The notes below the pieces were generated by a model, which worked only from the letters and a program-made list of their open reading frames with translations, did no database searches and was not told the origin of the DNA. A stretch of 64,000 bases of DNA, taken from positions 2,611,625 to 2,675,624 of the forward strand of contig NZ_JH636434.1 of assembly GCF_000255655.1 (NCBI RefSeq), in the 5' to 3' direction. This DNA comes from Schlesneria paludicola DSM 18645. Its GTDB lineage: Bacteria > Planctomycetota > Planctomycetia > Planctomycetales > Planctomycetaceae. The stretch's first letter is position 1. Each line of letters opens with the position of its first letter. Positions 8,721 to 17,819 of the stretch are shown in pieces. A program made the position numbers and the translations under genes.

Positions 8721-10019
8721 CTACTGCGGGGTTTCGACCACGCGCAGATTCCGAAAAGCGATATCGGTTGTGGGGTCATGGCCTTGCAGACTGAAATGAC
8801 CGGGCTGGACGCGGCGTCCTTCGCGAGGATTCTCGTTTTCGGGGCGTTCGTCAGTCCAGTCGACAACCTGAGTGCCATTGATCCATGTTGCAAGATGCGG
8901 CCCATCGGCCACCAATGTTCCTGTGAACCAGGTTCGGTCATCCGAGACGACACGTCGAGCGGCCACGCGTCGGAAGATTGCCCCTGTGCCAAAATCTTCG
9001 GGAGCAGCCCGATTGCCGCCTTTGATCCCATTCTGAATCTGGAATTCGTATCCATTCGAAGGGTTCGCTTCCGTACCTGGCATCGCGCGGAAGAAGATTC
9101 CACTATTCAATTTCTCGCCGTTGGTGATCGCATCGAACTGGAACACGAAATTTCCGGCCACCCGATCCGACTCCAGAAACCCACGGCCATCGAGCACCTG
9201 AATTGTCCCGTCCTTGACAGAAAATTTGCTCTTGGAGCCCGGCACGTCGTGCCAGCCTTTCAACGATTCACCATCGAACAAAGGCTGCGTTCCATAGGGC
9301 TTGAGAAACAGGTTGCGGAACTCGATATTGCCACCATTCATCTGCAGGCCAATGTGTCCTGTCGTCAGCGGTTTTTCGGTGGTGTCGGTATATTCCAGGA
9401 CCTGCTCGCCATCGAACTTCACCGTGATCTTCGGCCCTTCCATCCGGACATGAAACGAGTGCCAGTCGCCGTCCCCCAAGACCAGCTTGGAGGGTTTGAT
9501 GCGTTTGACGAGGCTTGCGGTTCCGAATTCCGGATGCTTATCACACATATTCAATTCGTAACAGTCGATGGCCGGATCCTTGGGGTCAATCGCGGTTCTC
9601 AGGAACACCCCGCTATTCCCGCCTTTGTCGACGCGATAGTCAAAACGAAGTTCGTAGTCGGCGAATCGCGATGTCGAGACCAGAAGCCCCTTGTTTTCCG
9701 CCTTGCTGCTGTCGGCCTTGATGACTCCGTCGTGAACCGACCAGGTCAGGTTGCTGTTGGATTTCCAGCCAAACAGCGTGTATCCGTCGAAGAGGCGAAT
9801 CCAACCGTCGGCAATTTCTTCAGGCGTCAGTCGATTCATGCCATCTGCAGACCCGCCTTCGAACGCGAGATTCTCGCTGGCAGTAGTCGTCGTGTTTGGA
9901 GCAACCGAAGTCTCTGACGTCGATGGCGAACTGGCGGGAGCCGATGGCTTCTCTGCGCATCCAATGGAAAACGCAGCGATGATTCCGAACAAGCGAGTGG
10001 CTCGCGATACGCCATTCAT
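8721..10019 (-). CDS. Lipoprotein with two DUF1080 (3-keto-disaccharide hydrolase) domains
   Basis: 432 aa from ATG 10019, chosen because GGGAG lies 9 bases upstream; GTG 10034 is an in-frame alternative. The N-terminus MNGVSRATRLFGIIAAF is followed by SIGC, a lipobox, so the mature protein should be lipid-anchored. Two similar concanavalin-like DUF1080 domains follow: residues about 72-235 (WIRLFDGYTLFGWKSNSN ... GNSGVFLRTA) and about 240-430 (QPLFDGESLKGWHDVPGS ... SGIFFRAMPG). DUF1080 proteins include hydrolases that act on 3-keto-glycosides and are greatly expanded in planctomycetes, where they help degrade polysaccharides. Which of the two domains is catalytic cannot be told here. Confidence 0.88.
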   Translation of the reverse strand: MNGVSRATRLFGIIAAFSIGCAEKPSAPASSPSTSETSVAPNTTTTASENLAFEGGSADGMNRLTPEEIADGWIRLFDGYTLFGWKSNSNLTWSVHDGVIKADSSKAENKGLLVSTSRFADYELRFDYRVDKGGNSGVFLRTAIDPKDPAIDCYELNMCDKHPEFGTASLVKRIKPSKLVLGDGDWHSFHVRMEGPKITVKFDGEQVLEYTDTTEKPLTTGHIGLQMNGGNIEFRNLFLKPYGTQPLFDGESLKGWHDVPGSKSKFSVKDGTIQVLDGRGFLESDRVAGNFVFQFDAITNGEKLNSGIFFRAMPGTEANPSNGYEFQIQNGIKGGNRAAPEDFGTGAIFRRVAARRVVSDDRTWFTGTLVADGPHLATWINGTQVVDWTDERPENENPREGRRVQPGHFSLQGHDPTTDIAFRNLRVVETPQ

Positions 10020-10090
10020 GAATGAAGCTCCCACGACGTAAAAGTGAACGGATCACACGAATCGGTCTGGACAGAGTGACAGTGCATTTC

Positions 10091-11743
10091 TCATTCGGGT
10101 TTCAGAACGCCGCTCACAATGCCCCGCGCGGCCGAGACAACGGCGTCGAGATGCTCTTCACTGACGTAACTTTCCGCGTACAGCTTGTAGATCGCTTCGG
10201 TTCCCGAAGGTCGAGCGGCAAACCAGCCTGATGGAGTTGTCACTTTCACACCGCCGATCGGTTTGTTGTTGCCGGGCGCTTCGCTCAATTTGGCCGAGAT
10301 CGGCGCGTCGGCCAGTGACACGGACGTAATGGCGGCGGGCGTCAGTTTTTTAAAGCGTTCTTTTTCGTCTGCCGAGATCGGCTGATCGATTCGCGTGTAA
10401 TGGCGTTCACCGAATCGTTTCTCCAGATCCTGATAGTGAAGCCCGGGATCGCGGCCCGTTTTCGCCGTGATTTCGGCCGCGAGTAACGCCAGGATGATGC
10501 CATCCTTGTCGGTGGACCAGGCAGTCCCGTCTTTTCGCAGGAAGCTGGCACCGGCGCTCTCTTCACCACCAAAGCCCAGCGTGCCGTGATACAACCCGTC
10601 AACGAACCACTTGAACCCAACCGGGACTTCAACGAGGGTGCGTCCCAGGGATTCTGCCACGCAGTCGATCATCTGACTGCTGACGCAGGTCTTGCCCACC
10701 CCCGCGGTGGCGGGCCACTGCAAACGATGTTGGAACAAATACTGAATCGCGACCGCCAGAAAGTGGTTGGGATTCATCAAACCCGACGACTTGGTGACAA
10801 TGCCATGTCGGTCGGTGTCCGGATCATTTCCGAAGGCGATATCAAACTTGTCTTTGAGCTTGACGAGACTCGCCATCGCGTAGGGGCTGGAACAATCCAT
10901 CCGGATCTTGCCGTCGTGATCCACCGTCATGAAGGCAAAACGTGGATCAACGTGAGGATTCACCACGGTTACGTTCAAGCCGTACGTCTCGGCGATCGGT
11001 TCCCAATAGCCCACCCCCGCTCCCCCCAGCGGATCGACACCCAGCCGCAGTCCAGCACTACGAATGACGTCCATGTCGAGCACATTTTTCAAATCGTCGA
11101 TGTAGGCCCGCGCGAAATCCTGTGCATGGGTCGTGGTTGCTTTGAGTGCGCTTTCATAGGGGAGGCGTTTGATGCTGCTGACGCCCGATTTCAGCAGTTC
11201 ATTGGCGCGATTCTGGACCCAACCAGTGATATCCGAATCGGCGGGCCCCCCATTCGGCGGGTTGTATTTAAAGCCACCGTCCTCGGGAGGATTATGTGAC
11301 GGGGTGATCACGATGCCGTCGGCCAGATGCTGCGTCCGCCCTTTGTTGTAAGTCAAAATCGCATGCGAAATCGTGGGCGTGGGAGTAAATCCATTCCCAT
11401 TCTGAACCATCGTCTCGATGCCGTTCGCCGCCAGAACCTCAAGTGCGGTTCGCTCGGCAGGAGCTGACAGGGCGTGCGTATCTTTCCCGAGAAAGAGCGG
11501 TCCGGTAATTCCGTGGGCTCGACGATATTCGGTCAAAGCTTGCGTGATCGCGAGAATATGCGATTCGGTAAAGGTTCCGTTTCGCGACGTTCCCCGATGG
11601 CCGCTGGTCCCGAAGCTGATTTGCTGGGCCTTATCGTCGGGATCAGGCTTCTGCTCGTAATAATCGGCGAGCAGTTTGTCGATATCGATCAACAGTTCTG
11701 GAGGGGCCGGTTGGCCAGCCAGCGGGTTTAGCGGCATTTTCAA
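10091..11743 (-). CDS. pgm: Phosphoglucomutase (alpha-D-glucose phosphate-specific)
   Basis: 550 aa, the usual length of the bacterial Pgm family. Domain I has FGTSGHRG near residue 45; the phosphoserine loop is [20 protein letters not shown]; the metal-binding loop is [12 protein letters not shown]; the sugar-binding loop is [10 protein letters not shown]; and the phosphate-contact loop near the C-terminus is [12 protein letters not shown]. It interconverts glucose 1-phosphate and glucose 6-phosphate in the cytosol, linking glycogen or envelope sugar synthesis to glycolysis. It is first in a minus-strand run with the DUF1080 lipoprotein (72-base gap) and the lutB-like gene. All catalytic loops are intact. 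Confidence 0.95.
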   Translation of the reverse strand: MKMPLNPLAGQPAPPELLIDIDKLLADYYEQKPDPDDKAQQISFGTSGHRGTSRNGTFTESHILAITQALTEYRRAHGITGPLFLGKDTHALSAPAERTALEVLAANGIETMVQNGNGFTPTPTISHAILTYNKGRTQHLADGIVITPSHNPPEDGGFKYNPPNGGPADSDITGWVQNRANELLKSGVSSIKRLPYESALKATTTHAQDFARAYIDDLKNVLDMDVIRSAGLRLGVDPLGGAGVGYWEPIAETYGLNVTVVNPHVDPRFAFMTVDHDGKIRMDCSSPYAMASLVKLKDKFDIAFGNDPDTDRHGIVTKSSGLMNPNHFLAVAIQYLFQHRLQWPATAGVGKTCVSSQMIDCVAESLGRTLVEVPVGFKWFVDGLYHGTLGFGGEESAGASFLRKDGTAWSTDKDGIILALLAAEITAKTGRDPGLHYQDLEKRFGERHYTRIDQPISADEKERFKKLTPAAITSVSLADAPISAKLSEAPGNNKPIGGVKVTTPSGWFAARPSGTEAIYKLYAESYVSEEHLDAVVSAARGIVSGVLKPE

Positions 11744-12174
11744 TCCTCAACAGGCAGAGACTGAGCTAGTGAGTCGAGCAAGCTGAACGCTATAGTAGCC
11801 TCCGCCTCAAGAACTGGGCAGGGATCGCGAATCAAAAGCGATTCGAACCCATTTTAGGCAAAATCTACCCGCACACATGCATTTAAGACAACTTGCCGCA
11901 CTTCAGACAAATGCGTCAACGTCGAGTGAACTCGTCGAATCGGATGGTGATCGCCTTGCACACGCGACACAGCTCAAAGTCGACCTCCGCACCCGCCAGT
12001 GCGTCACTCGTCACCTGCGCAAGAAGGTTACGTCCATTGACTGGGAACGAGAATCCGATCGCTCCATCGTTCGCGTTCGAACCTGCCGTCGTCACCGGAG
12101 TTGACGAATCCCGCGGCGTCCCTGCCAAACAGGCCCGACAGGGACGTGCGCGAGGAACATGGCGCGGCGCGTTC
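11744..12174 (+). other. Divergent intergenic region (pgm / DUF4159 gene)
   Basis: Contains the upstream sequence of pgm (minus) and of the large plus-strand gene. The plus-strand frame is open from 11893, but the sequence before 12175 has no signal-peptide or domain character until the basic stretch just before ATG 12175. No promoter stands out. Confidence 0.4.
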
Positions 12175-14577
12175 ATGTTAGGTGTCATGACCATTGCGGT
12201 CAGCCTTTCCAGTACCGTCGTCACCGCCGCCGATCTCTCGGAGCACGACGTCCGACTGGCGATTGATCAAGGCAAGAAATTCCTCGTCCGGGAACAGAAC
12301 CAGAATGGCTCGTGGTCCGCTGGTGTCAGCGGCGACGTCACCGTGGGAGTGACCAGTTTGTCGGTGCTGGCTTTGATCAACTCCGGCATGTCACCACAAG
12401 ACCCCGCCGTACGCCGTGGATTGAAGTATCTCCGAGAACTCAAGATCGACGACCTTTCCGCCAATGGACGTGAAACGTATCAGGTGGCACTTTTGATCAT
12501 GGCTCTTGTCGCCGCGCGAGACCGGGTCGATGCCGTCCGGATTGCCGAGTTCGCACGCCGACTTGAAGACGGACAGATCACAAGCGGAAACAGCGGTGCC
12601 TGGGCCTATAAGCTGGACAAGGGCGGCCTCTTTACAGGTGATCCGAGCAACACGCAGTTTGCGATTCTTGGACTTCGCGAAGCCGTCGATGCCGGTTATA
12701 TGGCCAGCCGAGAAACGTGGGAACGCTCGCGGGACTATTGGGAGTCGATGCAGAACCCGGACGGCGGCTGGGGATACTCGATTGGTCCCAGCAAAGGCAG
12801 CATGACAGTCGCAGGGATTTCGTCACTGTCGATCACGCAACAAATGCTGAAATCGGACGACGACGTGGCCCCGGACGGGACACCTCCCTGCTGCAACGAC
12901 GTCGCTCCCAGCAAATCCATGCAGCGTGGTTTGGCGTGGATGTCCGCCAACTTTAGCGTGAGTCGCAACCCCGGCAGCCTGCCGTGGTTCCTGTACTACG
13001 TCTACGGCCTTGAACGAGCGGGGCGGCTATCAGGCCAGCGATTCTTCGGGGATCACGATTGGTATCGCGAAGGAACGTCAATGCTGCTCACTATCCAAAA
13101 CCCTGTCGATGGACATTGGATTGGGACCGGCGAATACGAATCGCACCCGACCTTGGGCACAAGCCTCGCGCTGCTGTTCCTCTCGAAAGGACTGGCACCG
13201 GTCTTGATCAACAAGTTGAAGTACGGACCGCCACAACCGAAAAACCTCAACCAGGTGACGACCGAAAACTGGAATCGACATCCTCGCGACGTCCGCAATC
13301 TCGTGGAGTTGATCAGCAACATGCCCAAATGGCCCAAGCTGCTGACCAGCCAAGAGGTCGATCTTGCGCGGGCCGTGAAATCGGGCGGCGTCAACGCCTT
13401 GGTTCAGGCCCCCGTCCTGTTTATTACCGGACGCGATCGATTGGCCTTTTCGGCAGAAGAAACCAAGCTTCTCAAAGGGTATCTCGAAGAAGGCAACTTC
13501 ATTTTTGCATGCCCCTCATGTGAGAATGACGAGTTCGAGGCAAGCTTCCGAGAACTCGTGACGAAACTGATGCCCCCCGGAGAAGGTGAGCTGAAACTCT
13601 TGCCTCCCGAGCATCCTGTCTATCGCAGCGAACATCCACTGGCCCCTGAAAGCGTTCCCCTATACGGAGTCGATTTCGGTTGCCGTACGTCAATCATCTA
13701 TTCGCCCGAAGATCTGGCATGCCTTTGGGACTATTGGGCGAAAGTCGATCCCCCCAATCGGAACGTCCAGCTAAAGACCAAAATCATTCGCGCGACGCGA
13801 ATTGGCGTCAACGTGATGGCTTACGCGACCAGTCGCGAGCCTCCCGACAAGATGCAGGTGCGCGAAGCGAGGTCAGAAAAGGGCGAACTCGATAACATCG
13901 AACGTGGCTTGTTACAAATCGCACAGATCAAGCATGAAGGCGGATGGGACACAGCCCCTCGCGCCTTGCGAAACTTGCTGATGGCTCTGAACGATTCGGT
14001 GGGCTTGTCGGCCTCCACCAGAACCCGCGACCTGGCGTTGTCCGATCAGAACATTTTTCGGTACCCGATCCTGTACATGCATGGCCGGAACCGGTTTGCG
14101 ATCCCCGCTGCCCAGCGCGAACAGATGCAACTCTACCTCGACCGTGGCGGCGTGCTCGTGGCGGATTCGTGCTGTGGTGCGAAGCCGTTTGACCGCAGTT
14201 TTCGCGAATTCGTGGAAGATCTCTTTCCCGGCAAAAAGCTGGAACGAATCCCCATCACCCACGAAATCTTTTCGGAAAAGATTGGAACCGACATCAAGCT
14301 ACTCAAGCGACGGACCCTCGAAGGGGGCGAGAACGCGGGGGCAGGAAATTTCACGGTGCGACCTGCCGAGCCGATCCTGGAAGGGATCGAAATCGACGGC
14401 CGATATGCGGTCATTTACAGCAAGTACGACATCAGTTGCGCACTCGAACGCCAGATTGCCGGTAACTGCGAAGGCTATTTGCCCGAAGACGCGGTCAAAC
14501 TCGGGACCAACATCGTGCTTTACTGCATGCTGCAGGATTTACGGCTGAAATCGGGTGATTCCGGCAAGAGCAAGTGA
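12175..14577 (+). CDS. Exported protein: prenyltransferase-type repeats plus two DUF4159 domains
   Basis: 800 aa from ATG 12175 (MLGVMTIAVSLSSTVVTAA is a signal peptide); the frame is open from 11893 and a basic leader just upstream (QARQGRARGTWRGAF) leaves the true start uncertain. Residues about 25-340 resemble the alpha-alpha toroid of squalene cyclase/prenyltransferase repeats: GKKFLVREQNQNGSWSAG, GAWAYKLDKGG, QNPDGGWGYS, QNPVDGHWIGTGEY. Two DUF4159 domains follow at about 420-570 (VLFITGRDRLAFSAEE, FIFACPSCENDEF) and about 625-795 (ILYMHGRNRFAIPAAQ, VLVADSCCGAKPFDRSF). No cyclase DXDD motif is evident, so enzymatic cyclisation is doubtful. Such proteins are typical of planctomycetes and uncharacterised. 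Confidence 0.85.
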   Translation: MLGVMTIAVSLSSTVVTAADLSEHDVRLAIDQGKKFLVREQNQNGSWSAGVSGDVTVGVTSLSVLALINSGMSPQDPAVRRGLKYLRELKIDDLSANGRETYQVALLIMALVAARDRVDAVRIAEFARRLEDGQITSGNSGAWAYKLDKGGLFTGDPSNTQFAILGLREAVDAGYMASRETWERSRDYWESMQNPDGGWGYSIGPSKGSMTVAGISSLSITQQMLKSDDDVAPDGTPPCCNDVAPSKSMQRGLAWMSANFSVSRNPGSLPWFLYYVYGLERAGRLSGQRFFGDHDWYREGTSMLLTIQNPVDGHWIGTGEYESHPTLGTSLALLFLSKGLAPVLINKLKYGPPQPKNLNQVTTENWNRHPRDVRNLVELISNMPKWPKLLTSQEVDLARAVKSGGVNALVQAPVLFITGRDRLAFSAEETKLLKGYLEEGNFIFACPSCENDEFEASFRELVTKLMPPGEGELKLLPPEHPVYRSEHPLAPESVPLYGVDFGCRTSIIYSPEDLACLWDYWAKVDPPNRNVQLKTKIIRATRIGVNVMAYATSREPPDKMQVREARSEKGELDNIERGLLQIAQIKHEGGWDTAPRALRNLLMALNDSVGLSASTRTRDLALSDQNIFRYPILYMHGRNRFAIPAAQREQMQLYLDRGGVLVADSCCGAKPFDRSFREFVEDLFPGKKLERIPITHEIFSEKIGTDIKLLKRRTLEGGENAGAGNFTVRPAEPILEGIEIDGRYAVIYSKYDISCALERQIAGNCEGYLPEDAVKLGTNIVLYCMLQDLRLKSGDSGKSK

Positions 14578-14758
14578 GAAACGGAAGCGACAATAGAACG
14601 CGACAGCGTGCCATTCTCCCGCTTTTTTCGCCACGATCGACCGCGATAAGGAAAAAGTGGGAACCGGCGGCAGAAAAAACTGCCAAGTCGACTTTGGCAA
14701 ACGGCTATCGACTTGTATACTCCCCGCACATCGCGAGCGACTCGGCGACGAATCGTTC

Positions 14759-14829
14759 TGCCTGGTGGTGTAATGGTAGCACGAGTGACTCTGAATCACT
14801 TAGTAAAGGTTCGAATCCTTTCCGGGCAA
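14759..14829 (+). tRNA. tRNA-Gln (CTG anticodon)
   Basis: Acceptor TGCCTGG pairs with CCGGGCA, anticodon stem AGTGA/TCACT encloses the loop CTCTGAA with anticodon CTG, and the T arm is AAAGG-TTCGAAT-CCTTT. Discriminator A at 14829; CCA is not encoded. It sits at the left border of the AT-rich accessory island, a common integration site for mobile elements. Confidence 0.95.
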
Positions 14830-14873
14830 TTCAATAAGTCGTTATCCCGCAAGGACTTACGACGGGACTCTGA

Positions 14874-14895
14874 GGCGGGTTATCCCGCCTTTTTT
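14874..14895 (+). terminator. Rho-independent terminator after tRNA-Gln
   Basis: GGCGGG-TTAT-CCCGCC followed by six T: a perfect 6-bp GC stem about 45 bases after the tRNA. Confidence 0.85.
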
Positions 14896-15063
14896 GTTTG
14901 GTGCTACCCCGGTGCTACTTTAAAAGTAGCAAAAATTCTCGTCGGCCTCTCGCGGCTTTGAAACGCTTGACTAGATAAACTCTCTGATTCAAACCCACAA
15001 ACGCTGCTCGCCGACCCGCTTTTGTATCGTACGATGCAAAAGAGTTGGCCTTGAAAAGCAAAA

Positions 15064-15091
15064 GCCCCGTCAGCCATCTGGCTGGCGGGGC
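15064..15091. terminator. Strong hairpin, terminator-like on the minus strand
   Basis: GCCCCGTCAGCC (15064-15075) pairs almost perfectly with GGCTGGCGGGGC (15080-15091) around a 4-base loop. Read on the minus strand it is followed by TTTTGCTTTT. No minus-strand gene ends here now, so it may be left over from a lost gene. Confidence 0.55.
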
Positions 15092-15109
15092 GAGGCGTCC
15101 ATTGCGCTC

Positions 15110-15349
15110 ATGCGCGAAAGCGGACTGCCGAACGCCTTAATTCACGGATCGTCGCCGAAAAACGTATATCTCCCGGCGGTCTTGGATTGGATCGAGAAAG
15201 CGCATGCTGACGTCAAAATGCAGTCACGATCATACTTAATGGGCGTCGTGTCGCAGGCTGAACTTCACAAACAGAAGACCGCCAGCCAGAAAGCCGCAGC
15301 AGCCAAGAAGCCGTGGCCGAAAAAGGCTGCGAAGAAGAAGGCGGAGTGA
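15110..15349 (+). CDS. Small protein with Lys/Ala-rich tail, unknown
   Basis: 79 aa. The first half (LPAVLDWIEKAHADVKMQSRSYLMGVV) could be helical; the last 25 residues are a low-complexity K/A/P run (KAAAAKKPWPKKAAKKKAE) like histone-H1-type nucleic-acid-binding tails. The absence of a clear ribosome site and the lack of any family match by eye make it doubtful. It lies between tRNA-Gln and the first array gene and could be a remnant of an integrated element. Confidence 0.35.
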   Translation: MRESGLPNALIHGSSPKNVYLPAVLDWIEKAHADVKMQSRSYLMGVVSQAELHKQKTASQKAAAAKKPWPKKAAKKKAE

Positions 15350-15431
15350 GCGACAAATCGAGTTGTCACCGATCCCACAATCTGCCAGAGTACAGACACT
15401 GCGTCTTGTTGGCTTTAGCGGGAGTGTCGGT

Positions 15432-16397
15432 ATGGAAAAGCTTTTCAGCGGCTGGAAACGCAAGCTGGGCGTCGTCACTCTGCTCTTGGCGTGTGTGTTT
15501 ACGGCGGGGTGGACTAGAAGCTTGAGCATCGCCGATCAGATCAATCTGCCAACACGCATTTCAACCAAGTATCACATAATTGAGTCCGTGAATGGCTCAT
15601 TCCGTTGGTGCTACTTTGACTGTTTCACGAATAACGTTCATTGTACAAGAATCAGATGGATGACTCATCTTCGCAGCGAATGGCCCGGCATCTTCACGTT
15701 TGACGCTCCCGAAAATGACTACGTTCCTTTCGAAATGAAGTTTCGATTTTACGATTGGCGATTCCGACGATGGGGATTCGGAGCGGGAAAGATCAAAGCC
15801 GACGAGATTTCAATCGCTAATATGTCATGCTGGTTTGCACCCTACTGGTCCGTCGTTTTCCCACTCACAGTACTCTCCGCATGGCTGCTACTCTCTAACC
15901 GCGTCGAGCCAAGCAAGCCGCACCACTGGTCACCACCGCGAACTGAGGACCGAAATGTGAGCTACTTCAAACCGTGGCAAAGGAAGATCGGCGTGCTGAC
16001 GTTGGTGGTGGCATGTTTGTGCATGGCGGCGTGGATGAGAAGTTTCATCACGTTTGACGCCTTGTATGCCCCAAGTGGCCAATTCATATCATCCAACGGC
16101 GGTATCTATGGCGAGTTGAGTGTCGAAATGCTTCTTGACTTCAAGTTTAGCTATGCTTCGACGGATGCAAATGTTAAAGGAAGGGATTATTACAATGATC
16201 CCAATATGGTACGCAAGTTTTGGCATTGGCGATTCTTCGGCCTTGCGTATGGCTTCCAACCCGCAGACCGAGAACAGGCCATCCTTTTTATTGTCCCATA
16301 CTGGTCGCTCGTCATCCCGCTAGCTGCGTTGTCTGGCTACCTGTTCCTCAGCAAGCCCCGGTCGCGATCGACAGCCCCAGAAAACCAGCCCGCGTAA
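15432..16397 (+). CDS. Array paralogue 1: two family modules fused in one frame
   Basis: 321 aa from ATG 15432. Module A (residues 1-160) begins MEKLFSGWKRKLGVV with a membrane segment TLLLACVFTAGW and ends with APYWSVVFPLTVLSAWLLLS. Module B begins VSYFKPWQRKIGVLTLV at about residue 176 and ends VPYWSLVIPLAALSGYLFLS. No stop separates them: module B could also be made alone from GTG 15957. Elsewhere in the array the same boundary is an ATGA stop/start overlap, so this is probably a fusion by a small indel. Predicted four membrane segments and two periplasmic loops with the shared motif NGSFRW / W.WRF..GFG. Function unknown. Confidence 0.7.
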   Translation: MEKLFSGWKRKLGVVTLLLACVFTAGWTRSLSIADQINLPTRISTKYHIIESVNGSFRWCYFDCFTNNVHCTRIRWMTHLRSEWPGIFTFDAPENDYVPFEMKFRFYDWRFRRWGFGAGKIKADEISIANMSCWFAPYWSVVFPLTVLSAWLLLSNRVEPSKPHHWSPPRTEDRNVSYFKPWQRKIGVLTLVVACLCMAAWMRSFITFDALYAPSGQFISSNGGIYGELSVEMLLDFKFSYASTDANVKGRDYYNDPNMVRKFWHWRFFGLAYGFQPADREQAILFIVPYWSLVIPLAALSGYLFLSKPRSRSTAPENQPA

Positions 16398-16399
16398 GG

Positions 16400-16419
16400 T
16401 TGTCTCCCATGGGAGACAA
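16400..16419. repeat. Perfect 20-bp palindrome just after array gene 1
   Basis: TTGTCTCCCATGGGAGACAA begins 3 bases after the stop codon at 16397. It can fold as a transcript-end hairpin or serve as a protein site. A palindrome of similar ends overlaps the stop of another array gene at 21421. Confidence 0.7.
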
Positions 16420-16460
16420 ATTACCTGCCAGCGAACGTCAAGCCAGAGCACTGGCTGCCT

Positions 16461-16510
16461 GTGCCGACAATGACGAGACCCGGGCTCACGTGTGGTCCGC
16501 AGTCGTCGCC
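16461..16510 (+). repeat. Repeat unit shared with 21489-21536
   Basis: About 50 bases (TGCCGACAATGACGAGACCC ... GTGTGGTCCGCAGTCGTCG) recur with few changes at 21489-21536, there directly followed by the array leader repeat. It marks a duplicated segment of the array's intergenic DNA. Confidence 0.7.
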
Positions 16511-16590
16511 GAATCTGCATTTCCTTCCCGCCGCCAATCTGGCAAACTCAAGACGCGTCGTCTGATCGTCTTTTTTGACAGGGAATCGTT

Positions 16591-17085
16591 ATGCGAGAGT
16601 TGTTCCGGTGCTGGAAACGCAAGCTTGGCGTCGTCACATTGCTCTTGGCGTGCGTGCTTACTGTTGGGTGGATGAGGAGCAACAGTGGCGCGGATCTCCT
16701 CAGCATCACTTGCCTGGGGTCGACAGTCAAGGAGTGTCTTGTATCGACGGATGGTCACTTGGTCTGGATGAAGGCCGCATATGACAGCACCACACCAAGC
16801 CTGTCACTTGAATTCCCCGCATTCGAATTTCCCGCACATGGACGCCTCGGGCGCGATCACATCCTGGGTGATAATTTTCTTCGAAATCCCAACATTCACT
16901 GGAGCTGGCAACTGGGCGAATTAGGAAGCGGTGACGTTCTGCTTCAGAACCCCTCCATTAACTGCTGGATCGCATTCTTAGCATTCCCATACTGGACCCT
17001 CGTCATTCCGCTGACCGCGCTGTCCGCCTACCTGCTGCTCAGCAAGGCACGAGTGAAAACTCCAAGTCCAGAAGACCGGGTTTGA
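16591..17085 (+). CDS. Array paralogue 2, two-membrane-segment protein
   Basis: 164 aa from ATG 16591. N-terminal cytoplasmic MRELFRCWKRK, membrane segment LGVVTLLLACVLTVGW, exit residues MRS, a roughly 100-residue polar middle with the family motif STDGHLVWMK, and the C-terminal segment FPYWTLVIPLTALSAYLLLSK with a basic tail. The positive residues at both ends predict N-in/C-in topology with the middle in the periplasm. The ends are nearly identical to its neighbours while the middle is not. No known domain recognised. Confidence 0.75.
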   Translation: MRELFRCWKRKLGVVTLLLACVLTVGWMRSNSGADLLSITCLGSTVKECLVSTDGHLVWMKAAYDSTTPSLSLEFPAFEFPAHGRLGRDHILGDNFLRNPNIHWSWQLGELGSGDVLLQNPSINCWIAFLAFPYWTLVIPLTALSAYLLLSKARVKTPSPEDRV

Positions 17086-17104
17086 CGAATTCATCAAACC
17101 CGGT
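17075..17104. terminator. Hairpin spanning the end of array gene 2
   Basis: ACCGGGTTTGA (17075-17085) pairs perfectly with TCAAACCCGGT (17094-17104) around an 8-base loop. It includes the stop codon; no T-run follows, so it may be an mRNA 3'-end stabiliser rather than a terminator. Confidence 0.55.
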
Positions 17105-17230
17105 TCGACGCGGTGATCCGATCATTTGCCCATGCTCCCGATCTGATTCTGGTTGAACTGAGCCGACTTCTTAGACGCTACCCCCTGTCCCCGCTGTGCG
17201 GCCGCGATCCGCTGGACGCTGGCCAATCCT

Positions 17231-17300
17231 CACTTGCTCCCCACTCTGCGGCCTGCCAGACTACAGACAAACCGTCACGAGTCTTCCGCGAGCCAGATCA
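17231..17300 (+). repeat. Array leader repeat, copy A
   Basis: About 70 bases ending at the ATG of array gene 3, with the core CTGCCAGACTACAGACAAAC followed by CGTCACGA and then GCGAGCCAGATCATG. Nearly identical to 21537-21606 (copy B) and similar to 20901-20965 (copy C). It probably carries the shared translation or transcription start signals of this subset of array genes. Confidence 0.75.
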
Positions 17301-17775
17301 TGCGAGAGTTCTTCAGGGGTTGGAAACGCAAGCTGGGCATTATTACGCTGGTGATGGCGTGCGTATTCGCGTCAGGGTGGATGAGAAGCGAATTCACGTA
17401 CGACTTCATCATCGTTTCAACGCGAAATGCCACATATAAATCGGGATCGCTATTCGGCATGTTACGTTTTAGTCGCGTAACTTTATTGAACCTATCTCAT
17501 CTCAATCAACCGGGAAGTTCATCCACTGGCAATCAGGTCGAGTAGCGTCCATAGTCGGCCCCCAAATTGGTTTCGGAGATGGGTACAACGTTGAGTTTCA
17601 CTGGGAATGGAATGGTTTCAGTTGTGGTAAAGCAACTCGCGGGAATGGACGATATGAAGCTTGCACCATCCCCTACTGGTCCCTCGTCGTTCCCCTGACT
17701 CTACTCTCCGCCTACCTGCTGCTCAGCAAGCCACAGCGAGTGGGGGAGCTATGCGCGATCATTACGCCTGCTTAG
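17300..17775 (+). pseudogene. Array paralogue 3, frameshifted
   Basis: Starts at ATG 17300 with MREFFRGWKRKLGIITLV and membrane segment, but that frame ends at 17545 after 81 codons. The family C-terminus (IPYWSLVVPLTLLSAYLLLS) is present in another frame and ends at 17775; that frame is open only from 17473. The join must lie between about 17470 and 17545, needing a single-base change in length. The combined protein would have the normal family layout, including W.WNGFS.G near the end of the middle domain. A sequencing error cannot be excluded. Confidence 0.7.
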
Positions 17776-17819
17776 CTTCCCAATGATGATTTCCCTGCGA
17801 AAATCGAAGGACTCGATTA

